The notes beneath the pieces were generated by a model, which was given only the letters and a program-made list of their open reading frames with translations, was not told the origin of the DNA and made no database searches. DNA of 34,538 nucleotides from Thiobacillus denitrificans (GTDB lineage: Bacteria; Pseudomonadota; Gammaproteobacteria; Burkholderiales; Thiobacillaceae). The position numbers were made by a program, and so were the translations under genes. The number at the start of each line of letters is the position of its first letter. Position 1 is the stretch's first letter. Below, in pieces: positions 24,669-30,569 of this stretch. The stretch lies in NCBI GenBank assembly GCA_020725005.1, contig DYFW01000015.1:1-34538 (forward strand). The letters are read 5' to 3'.

Positions 24669-25514
24669 TTATTTGCGGAACACCGAGGCCTTCATCGGCA
24701 GGCCGTTCGACAGGTAGGAGTGGAAGTACTCCAGGTTGTTCATCATGGTGCTGCCGGCTGGCGGCGAGACCGCGCGCACCGAGCGATAGCAGCCGACGTA
24801 GCGCTGCTGCAGCTGCACCAGGTTGTCGCCGCCGCGGAACACCGGCCAGTGGACGGTGTGGCCGACCGCGGGCGAGATCAGCTCGGAACGCAGCTTCACG
24901 CCGGCGTTCTGCACGTGGCAGTTGGCGCACGCGAAGTTGAGCTGGCCCTTGCGGGTGAAGAAGCTCTTCTTGCCGTCCTCGTACGCTGCCAGCGCCTTGG
25001 GCCCTTCGACCTTGACGTTGGTCAGCATGCCGTCGGAGAGCGTGCGCAGGTAGGCATTGAGCACGCCCATGGTCTTGACGTCGTCGACCTTCCAGGCAGC
25101 CTCGCCGTTGGCGACGCGGCAGTCGTTGATGACGTCGTTCAGCGTCACGACCTTGCCGCGGGCCTCGTCGAACATCGGGTAGTTGCCGGCGATCATCTTG
25201 CCGCCGTTGGGCAGGCAGTCCGAAAGCTTCTTGCCGCTTTTCAGCGGCGTCTCGAACATCTTGCGGCCCTGCTCGACCACCGAGTCGAACGGCGGGAACT
25301 CCATGATCGCGTCGTACTGCGCCTTGGCGTCCGGGTCGAAGGCCAGCGCGCCGTACACGTAGTCGTCGAGTTTGACGTGCGGGTATTTTTCCGTGTAGTA
25401 CTTGATGAAGTCCTGACGGTCTTTCTCCGGGCTCGCATGGACATTGACCGCGCCCAGCGCGATCCCCAGCCCCGCAACCCCTGTCAGCAGTTTCATAATG
25501 ATTTGTTGTTTCAT
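24669..25514 (-). CDS. soxA: SoxA, c-type cytochrome subunit of the SoxAX thiosulfate-loading complex
   Basis: Periplasmic partner of SoxX that joins thiosulfate oxidatively to the SoxY cysteine, 281 residues. The ATG at 25514 is preceded by GGAGGA. A Sec signal peptide ends near VHA-SPEK (27). Only one haem motif is present: CANCH (196-200). The active-site cysteine persulfide ligand is C242 in RYVGCYRSVR. The N-terminal region has C100 and C132 where di-haem SoxA has a CxxCH, so this is a mono-haem SoxA in which these two cysteines probably form a disulfide, as known for some SoxAX. It is the last gene of soxXYZA. Its stop lies just before the bidirectional terminator. soxB and soxCD are not in the window. 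Confidence 0.96.
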   Translation of the reverse strand: MKQQIIMKLLTGVAGLGIALGAVNVHASPEKDRQDFIKYYTEKYPHVKLDDYVYGALAFDPDAKAQYDAIMEFPPFDSVVEQGRKMFETPLKSGKKLSDCLPNGGKMIAGNYPMFDEARGKVVTLNDVINDCRVANGEAAWKVDDVKTMGVLNAYLRTLSDGMLTNVKVEGPKALAAYEDGKKSFFTRKGQLNFACANCHVQNAGVKLRSELISPAVGHTVHWPVFRGGDNLVQLQQRYVGCYRSVRAVSPPAGSTMMNNLEYFHSYLSNGLPMKASVFRK

Positions 25515-25583
25515 GCCGTCCTCCAGAAACCTGATGATTGAAGCGGAGCGGGGCCGGAGCCCCGCTCGCAAGGCAACGACTGT

Positions 25584-25898
25584 TCAGCCGATCTTGGCTT
25601 CGGCGCTGTTCTTGTCGCCGGTATTGTCGACCCACTTCACGGCGACGGTGTCGCCGGCCTTGGCGCCCTTGACGCGGAAGCCGAGGAAGGGGTTCTTCGA
25701 GACCGCGGGGCCGATCTCGGCGTCGAGCACGGTCTTGCCGTTGAGCGTGGCCGTCACTTCGGTGATGTAGTGGGCGGGCACCAGCTGACCGGTCTTGGCG
25801 TCCTTGCGGGTACCGGTTTCCATCGGGTGGTTCATCAACACTTTGACGTCGGCGACGTCACCGGCCATGGTGGCGCGGATACGCATGGGTTCAGCCAT
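25584..25898 (-). CDS. soxZ: SoxZ, sulfur-carrier complex subunit
   Basis: Forms the SoxYZ carrier that holds sulfur intermediates on the SoxY cysteine, 104 residues. The whole protein is the SoxZ Ig-like fold: MRIRATMAGDVADVKVLMNHPMETG, VPAHYITEVTATLNGK, SKNPFLGFRVKGAKAGDTV. There is no signal peptide; SoxZ is exported as a complex with Tat-borne SoxY. AAAGGA about 9 bases upstream supports the ATG at 25898. It is 51 bp after soxY and 69 bp before soxA. Confidence 0.97.
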   Translation of the reverse strand: MAEPMRIRATMAGDVADVKVLMNHPMETGTRKDAKTGQLVPAHYITEVTATLNGKTVLDAEIGPAVSKNPFLGFRVKGAKAGDTVAVKWVDNTGDKNSAEAKIG

Positions 25899-25949
25899 TG
25901 GGCAGTCCTTTCCTGAAAGAGAGTAAGTAGGGTCGTCCGGGGAATCCGA

Positions 25950-26417
25950 TCAGCCGCCGCAGCCGCCGATGGTGACTTTCACTTCCTTGGCGGCGGTGTA
26001 GTTCTTGCCGCCGGCGGTGACGACCGCGCGGACCAGCGAGGTCTGGCCCATCTTGATGCGGGTGGAGATGAAGCCCTCGGCGCCGCCGGCGAGGCCGAAG
26101 CTGCCGACCAGCGGGGAGGCGTTCTTCTCGGCGAGGATGGCGATGCTGGTGGTGCCGGCGATGCCGGAGGTGACCTCGACCGGGACGACGGCGCCGTTTT
26201 CGGCGATGTCCGGGGCCTTGATGGTGATGTCCTTGCTGTCGGCCGGGCTGGCGATGCCGAGGCCCTTCAGCGCGTCGCCGACGCTCTTGGATTCGAAGGC
26301 GGCCTTGTTCCAGGCGGCCATCGCCTGGGTCGGCTTCAGCAGGCCCGCCGCCACGGCCACCGCCACGGCGCCGGCGCCGGCTGCGCCTTTCAGTACGTTT
26401 CTGCGAAGTGCGTTCAT
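25950..26417 (-). CDS. soxY: SoxY, sulfur-carrying subunit
   Basis: Periplasmic carrier whose C-terminal cysteine holds thiosulfate-derived sulfur, 155 residues. The protein ends in the defining GGCGG motif, with C153 as the attachment site. A twin-arginine type signal, NALRRNVLKGAAGAG, directs folded export with SoxZ. Two ATGs compete: 26423 and 26417. I choose 26417 because the AGGAG upstream is eight bases away, whereas it is only two bases from the 26423 codon. The mature region holds the usual SoxY segments IKAPDIAENGAVVPVEV and GFISTRIKMGQTS. It is 39 bp downstream of soxX. Confidence 0.96.
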   Translation of the reverse strand: MNALRRNVLKGAAGAGAVAVAVAAGLLKPTQAMAAWNKAAFESKSVGDALKGLGIASPADSKDITIKAPDIAENGAVVPVEVTSGIAGTTSIAILAEKNASPLVGSFGLAGGAEGFISTRIKMGQTSLVRAVVTAGGKNYTAAKEVKVTIGGCGG

Positions 26418-26456
26418 GGGCATATCTCCTGATTGAACTATTGAATTAATGATTGG

Positions 26457-26837
26457 TTACAGACCGTATACGAAATCGGTCACCTTATCGATTTCGGCTT
26501 CCGTCAGGACGCCATGCTTGCCATAGGGAATCATGGAGGTGGCCGGGTTGGTGACCATCGGATCCCAGATCTTGGCGCGCAGGGCGGCCTTGTTCGGGTA
26601 GCGGGCGCTCATGGCGATCAGCGGCGGACCATACAGGCCGGGCGACTCGGCGTCCGGCACCGTCGGCATGGCGTGGCAGGCCAGGCAATTGCCCTTGGAA
26701 CGGTTGAACGCGATGTCCTTGCCGGTTTCTTCCTTCTTGGGCGCCGCAGCGCCGGCGGCGGGCGCTTGTTGGGCCAGCACGCTAGCCGACAGCATGAGGG
26801 CGCTGATCGCACAGGCTGCTGCTACATACTTTCGCAT
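26457..26837 (-). CDS. soxX: SoxX, mono-haem cytochrome c subunit
   Basis: Electron-accepting partner of SoxA in the periplasm, 126 residues. A signal peptide (MRKYVAAACAISALMLSASVLA) is followed by one haem site, CLACH (51-55), and the likely distal ligand M102 in SMIPYGKHGVL. This is the short mono-haem SoxX form. The ATG at 26837 has AGGAGG six bases upstream; an ATG at 26843 touches that sequence and is less likely. It is the first gene of the soxXYZA operon, with a candidate promoter about 90-120 bp upstream. Confidence 0.95.
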   Translation of the reverse strand: MRKYVAAACAISALMLSASVLAQQAPAAGAAAPKKEETGKDIAFNRSKGNCLACHAMPTVPDAESPGLYGPPLIAMSARYPNKAALRAKIWDPMVTNPATSMIPYGKHGVLTEAEIDKVTDFVYGL

Positions 26838-26906
26838 GGTCATCCTCCTAATTTTTGACGTGTGACGAGTGCGCTTTCCACATGGGGCTGCCGTGCGGTG
26901 AACGCT

Positions 26907-26957
26907 ATCCAGACAATGGATGGGCCAAGGATAGTGGAATTCGTTTTTTCGGCGCAA
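26907..26957 (-). promoter_or_regulatory. soxX: Candidate sox promoter with adjacent dyad
   Basis: On the minus strand TTGCGC (26957-26952) and TATCCT (26933-26928) are 18 bp apart and match -35 and -10 boxes at four of six positions each. The spacer has an A-tract. Just downstream of the -10 box lies a short dyad, ATCCA-GACAA-TGGAT as read on the plus strand (26907-26921), well placed for a regulator. The remainder of the 26838-27038 gap shows nothing else I can name. Confidence 0.5.
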
Positions 26958-27038
26958 GGCCGGGGGCGCAATTTTACGGCCCTGGCGCGGGGTAAATTCC
27001 TACCAGCCGCGTGAAACGGCGCGTTGCGGCCGATGCGC

Positions 27039-28460
27039 TCATTTCTGCCGCTGTGCCTTTTCGGCGGCTTCCCAGTCGCGCCGCCGCGCTTCGGCCGCCG
27101 ACAGCTCGTGAAAGCTGCCGTCGCCGGCCCGGATGCCGAGGTTGATCTGCTCGATGGCGGCGACGAGGTTGCCGGCGAGCGCGAGCGCCTCGGCCTGCGC
27201 GCGGTGGCTCTGCAGGCGGTGGCCCAGTTGCGCGTGGGCCTCGGCGGCGAGCCGCCATAGCCGGCGGTCGAGCGGATACAGGGTGAGCTGGCGGTCGAGA
27301 CGCTCGAGCGCGTCGGCGTGCCGACCGCTCGCGATCAGCGCGGCGGTGTAGCCATACTGCAGCGGCCGGTAGCCCGGGTGGGCGCTGACGCCGGCGGCGT
27401 AGCGATCGAGCGCGCGCGCGGGGTTCCCCGCGGCAAGCGCCGCCTGCGCCGCGAGCTGCTGGAGCATCGGGTGCACCGAGGGACCGGCGAGCAGCGGCTT
27501 CAGTTCGGCTTCGGCCTCCTTGAACAGGCGGGCGCGCACCAGCGCCGCGACGAGCGTGTAGCGCGCTGCGGTCTCGTTGCTGAAACGTCGCTCCTTCAGT
27601 GCGGCCCGCGCCGCGGCGACGGCGTCCTGCGGTGTGCCGTCCGCGGCGCGCAGGCGCGCCCGCACCAGCTGGAAGTCGAGGCTATCCTGCACCTGCTGGT
27701 AGGGGGCGGACGCGCTGCGCGCCTCCATGTCCGCGATGCGGTCGCTGGTGAGCGGGTGGGTGCGCAGGTAGGCGGGCGCGCTGCTGTCGTAGAAACGGCT
27801 GGCGCGCTGCAGGCGGTTGAAGAAACCGCTCATGCCGCGCGGATCGAAGCCGGCGCGGCTGAGCATGTCGTAGCCGAGGCGGTCGGCTTCGCGCTCGTAG
27901 TCGCGGCTGTAGTTGAGCTGGTTCTGGATCGAATACGCCTGGGTCGAGGCGATCGCCGCGCCAGCCACGTTGGGATTGGAACGCGACGCCAGGAGCGCCA
28001 GCGCGAGCGCGGCCAGGGTCGGCCAGTAGCTCCGGGACTGCGCGGCGACCATCCGCGCGATATGGTCCTGGGTGACATGGGCGATTTCGTGCGCGACCAC
28101 GCCGGCGAGTTCGGATTCGCTCTGCGCCGCCAGCAGCAGGCCGGTGTGCACGCCGATGTTGCCGCCCGGCAGGGCGAACGCGTTGATGGTCGGGTCGCTG
28201 ACGACGAAAAAGGTGAATTCGCGCTGGTTGCGCGCGCTCACCGACACCAGCCGATAGCCCAGCTGGTTGAGATAAGTCTCGATCTCGGGATCGTCGAGAT
28301 AGCGCGGGTCGGCGTAGACGTCGCGCAGGATGGCGCGGCCGATCGCCTGTTCCTCCTGGTCGGAAAAGTACTGGCGCGAGACCTCGCCCAGGTCGGGCAG
28401 GTCGGCAGCGCCCACCGGCTGGACGGCGAGCGAAACGGCGAGCAGGGTGCGCAACAGCAT
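27039..28460 (-). CDS. bepA: BepA-like M48 metalloprotease with TPR repeats
   Basis: Periplasmic zinc protease and chaperone for outer-membrane protein assembly, 473 residues. A signal peptide (about 1-18, PVGAA) precedes the M48 domain: HEIAH (124-128) gives two zinc ligands and the glutamate base, and EREAD (189-193) the third ligand. The conserved HPLTSDR (235-241) matches the regulatory histidine loop known in E. coli BepA. The C-terminal half (about 255-460) consists of TPR repeats. The ATG at 28460 gives the signal peptide; in-frame starts farther upstream run into moaC antisense. It is divergent from moaC across 79 bp and ends about 200 bp before soxX, so it could read towards the sox operon. 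Confidence 0.92.
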   Translation of the reverse strand: MLLRTLLAVSLAVQPVGAADLPDLGEVSRQYFSDQEEQAIGRAILRDVYADPRYLDDPEIETYLNQLGYRLVSVSARNQREFTFFVVSDPTINAFALPGGNIGVHTGLLLAAQSESELAGVVAHEIAHVTQDHIARMVAAQSRSYWPTLAALALALLASRSNPNVAGAAIASTQAYSIQNQLNYSRDYEREADRLGYDMLSRAGFDPRGMSGFFNRLQRASRFYDSSAPAYLRTHPLTSDRIADMEARSASAPYQQVQDSLDFQLVRARLRAADGTPQDAVAAARAALKERRFSNETAARYTLVAALVRARLFKEAEAELKPLLAGPSVHPMLQQLAAQAALAAGNPARALDRYAAGVSAHPGYRPLQYGYTAALIASGRHADALERLDRQLTLYPLDRRLWRLAAEAHAQLGHRLQSHRAQAEALALAGNLVAAIEQINLGIRAGDGSFHELSAAEARRRDWEAAEKAQRQK

Positions 28461-28539
28461 CAGGACAGGGGGCAGGCAGACGGCGACATTTCGATTAGGA
28501 TGCGCGGATTGTCGAACAGGTTCCGGTATTTCACGAACG

Positions 28540-29013
28540 ATGAGCGAATTCACCCATTTTGACGCAGCCGGCCGCGCCGTCATGGTCGACGTCGCCGCCA
28601 AGGCGGATACCCGCCGCGTGGCGGTGGCCGAGGGCCGCATCCGCATGCTGCCCGAGACGCTCGCGCGCATACTCGCCGGCCGTGCGGACAAGGGGGACGT
28701 GCTCGGCATCGCGCGCATCGCCGCGATCCAGGCGACCAAGCGTACCGCAGAACTGATTCCGCTGTGCCATCCGATCGCCCTGACGAAGGTGGACGTGGAC
28801 CTCGTGGCCGAAGTCGCGGTCTCTATGATCGTTTGCCGGGTCACCGCCGAAACCGTCGGCAAGACCGGCGTCGAGATGGAGGCGCTGACCGGGGTGTCGG
28901 TCGCGCTCCTGACCATCTACGACATGTGCAAGGCGGTCGATCGCGGCATGGTGATGTCGGACATCCGGCTCCTGGAAAAGCAGGGCGGACGCTCCGGGCA
29001 CTGGAAGGCATAG
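28540..29013 (+). CDS. moaC: Cyclic pyranopterin monophosphate synthase
   Basis: Second step of molybdenum cofactor synthesis: with MoaA it makes cyclic pyranopterin monophosphate. The protein has 157 residues, the usual length. Family motifs are visible in order: [74 protein letters not shown]. The catalytic lysine and aspartate regions are intact. The ATG at 28540 gives the standard [15 protein letters not shown] start. It is divergent from bepA. Its place a short distance upstream of soeA, a molybdoenzyme, fits a shared need for the cofactor, though two genes and a hairpin lie between. Confidence 0.97.
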   Translation: MSEFTHFDAAGRAVMVDVAAKADTRRVAVAEGRIRMLPETLARILAGRADKGDVLGIARIAAIQATKRTAELIPLCHPIALTKVDVDLVAEVAVSMIVCRVTAETVGKTGVEMEALTGVSVALLTIYDMCKAVDRGMVMSDIRLLEKQGGRSGHWKA

Positions 29014-29061
29014 TCAAAACGGCCTCTTGCACCAGCACCGCGCTGCGGCAAGATGCGGGCC

Positions 29062-29775
29062 ATGAACACGAAACATTTTGCAGGCGTGGGGCTTGCGCTG
29101 GTGCTCGCGCTTGGCGTACCCGCGGCGCATGCCGATCTGCCCGAACATCGCATCTTCGCCGCCGCTGGCGAGCGCCTGCTGTTGTGGGTGTCGTCCGAGC
29201 GCGGGCGCACCGAGCCGGAACTGCACGCGGCCGAGCAGCTCGCGGCACGCGGCGTGGAAACCTGGTCGCTCGACCCGGTGAACGCCTACTTCCTGCCGCA
29301 GTTGCCGCGCAGCATGGACGCGGTGCCGACGCCGGACATGGTCGAATGGTTGCGCGCCGCGCTGGCGCGCGGCAAGCCGGTGACCGTCTACGCCGTGGCG
29401 CGCGCGGCGGTGCCGGTGCTGCGCGCTGCGGCGGCGCTCGCGCCGGCCGAGCGGGCGCGCCTGTGCGTGATGCTTGCCTATCCGAACCTTTATACCGCCG
29501 CCGAGCCGCTGGCCGAGCCGGCGTATCTGGACTTCGGCAGCCTGGCCGGCCTGCGCGTGCACGTGCTGCAGCCGCGTCGCTCGGCCGCCACGCCGTGGCT
29601 GCCCGGCCTGCTCGCCAGCCTCGAGGCGCAGGGCGCGGTGGTGCGACACGCCATCCTCGAAAACCTGCGCGAGGGCTGGTGGATGCGCGAGACGCCGACC
29701 GCGTTCGAAGTCGCCGAGGGCCGCCGCATGCACGAACTGCTGCTGCGTGAATTGAACGAATGGGGATGCAAATGA
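29062..29775 (+). CDS. Exported protein of unknown function, degenerate alpha/beta-hydrolase-like
   Basis: I do not recognise a named family. A 237-residue protein with a signal peptide (MNTKHFAGVGLALVLALGVPAAHA), so it is probably periplasmic. The mature part alternates strands and helices like an alpha/beta hydrolase: LLLWVSSERG, PVTVYAVARAAVPVLRAAAAL, LCVMLAYPNLY, LRVHVLQPRR. Where a GxSxG nucleophile elbow would be expected it reads VARAA, so it is likely not an active serine hydrolase. The ATG at 29062 is preferred over 29053 because it gives a standard signal peptide; neither has a good ribosome binding site. It ends in WGCK, and its stop overlaps the TlpA-like start (ATGA), so the two are likely co-translated and may work together. 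Confidence 0.75.
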   Translation: MNTKHFAGVGLALVLALGVPAAHADLPEHRIFAAAGERLLLWVSSERGRTEPELHAAEQLAARGVETWSLDPVNAYFLPQLPRSMDAVPTPDMVEWLRAALARGKPVTVYAVARAAVPVLRAAAALAPAERARLCVMLAYPNLYTAAEPLAEPAYLDFGSLAGLRVHVLQPRRSAATPWLPGLLASLEAQGAVVRHAILENLREGWWMRETPTAFEVAEGRRMHELLLRELNEWGCK

Positions 29776-30296
29776 AATTGCGAAGAACGATGGGGATGAT
29801 CGCGGGCCTGCTGCTGGCAGGCCTGGTGCAGGCGGCCGGTTTCGAGGCGCGGCCGGCGTCGCCGGCGCCACAACTCAAGGCGCAGGATCTCGCCGGCGCG
29901 ACGCGCACCCTGTCCGACTACCACGGCAAGGTCGTGCTGCTCAATTTCTGGGCGTCGTGGTGCCCCCCCTGTTTGCGCGAAATGCCGTCGATGGAGCGCC
30001 TGCGTGTGAAAATGGTCGGGCGGCCGCTGGCGATCGTCGCGGTCGACAGCGCCGAGACGCGTGAGGAGGTCGACGCCTTCCTGGCGAAAATGCGGGTCGG
30101 CTTCCCCGTCCTGCTCGATCCCGACGGCAGCAACACCAAGCGCTGGAAGGTGTTCGCGCTGCCGACCACCTTTCTCCTCGATGCGTCGGGGCGTATCCGC
30201 CATGTGCTCACCGGTCCGACCGAATGGGACGAGGGCGAGGCGTTGTCGAAGATCGAAGCCTTGCTGGCGGAGCCGCCGCCCGGGCCGCAGCGATAG
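29772..30296 (+). CDS. TlpA/ResA-like periplasmic thioredoxin
   Basis: Membrane-anchored or secreted thiol-disulfide oxidoreductase, 174 residues. A signal sequence or anchor (about 6-22) precedes a thioredoxin fold with the active site WCPPC (63-67) and the cis-proline loop ALPTTFLLD. The ATG at 29772 overlaps the previous stop and has GGGGA at about the right distance; in-frame ATGs at 29760 and 29766 are less likely. Proteins of this type reduce cytochrome c apocysteines or other periplasmic thiols, and SoxW-type relatives keep SoxY active. With soxXYZA nearby either role is plausible; the sequence alone does not decide. Confidence 0.9.
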   Translation: MKLRRTMGMIAGLLLAGLVQAAGFEARPASPAPQLKAQDLAGATRTLSDYHGKVVLLNFWASWCPPCLREMPSMERLRVKMVGRPLAIVAVDSAETREEVDAFLAKMRVGFPVLLDPDGSNTKRWKVFALPTTFLLDASGRIRHVLTGPTEWDEGEALSKIEALLAEPPPGPQR

Positions 30297-30440
30297 GCGC
30301 CGGGACGGCCGAAAACCTCACAAAAATCAAGGAATTCCATCAATCCGGCTTATGGGTGCATCAAACGTTTTGCTTGCAAGCGCCGGCGACTGGCGGGCAA
30401 AATAACAGCATATTCGGAAAAGTTAATATAGCCGTTCCCC

Positions 30441-30478
30441 ACAGCGCCGGCGCACAAGGATGTGCGCCGGCGCTGTTT
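30441..30478 (+). terminator. Strong hairpin, probable terminator after the TlpA-like gene or soe leader element
   Basis: A perfect 16-bp inverted repeat (30441-30456 with 30461-30476, beginning ACAGCGCCGGCG) closes on an AGGA tetraloop and runs into TTT. It is very GC-rich. It lies 145 bp after the TlpA-like stop and 92 bp before the soeA start. The short T-run fits a rho-independent terminator; read the other way it could be a leader or mRNA-stability element. Between 30297 and 30440 there is an AT-richer stretch (around 30395-30430) that may hold a promoter, but no clear -35/-10 pair is seen. Confidence 0.7.
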
Positions 30479-30517
30479 CGAGTCGTCACCTAGTATGTTA
30501 ATTCCGGGCAGGTCGAT

Positions 30518-30539
30518 CGCGACCCCGCAAGGGGTCGCG
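30518..30539 (+). promoter_or_regulatory. soeA: GNRA-tetraloop hairpin in the soeA leader
   Basis: A perfect 9-bp stem, CGCGACCCC / GGGGTCGCG, closes on a GCAA tetraloop, an especially stable RNA loop class. It lies 30 bases before the soeA ATG and about 20 bases before its GAGG ribosome binding site, so if transcribed it would form in the 5' leader. It could protect the message or tune translation. No protein or ligand-binding aptamer is recognised. Confidence 0.6.
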
Positions 30540-30569
30540 GGGGAACAATTTACTCAACCACGAGGCAGC

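Noticed and set aside
26418-26423. Alternative soxY start at 26423
   Set aside because: AGGAG is only two bases from this ATG; the ATG at 26417 has the proper eight-base spacing.
30297-30440. Molybdenum cofactor riboswitch or other known aptamer upstream of soe
   Set aside because: Only simple hairpins are visible; no multi-helix pattern of a known riboswitch class could be recognised by eye.
30462-30569. N-terminal extension of soeA from 30462
   Set aside because: It would translate through both leader hairpins and lacks a ribosome binding site; the ATG at 30570 has GAGG and gives the family N-terminus.
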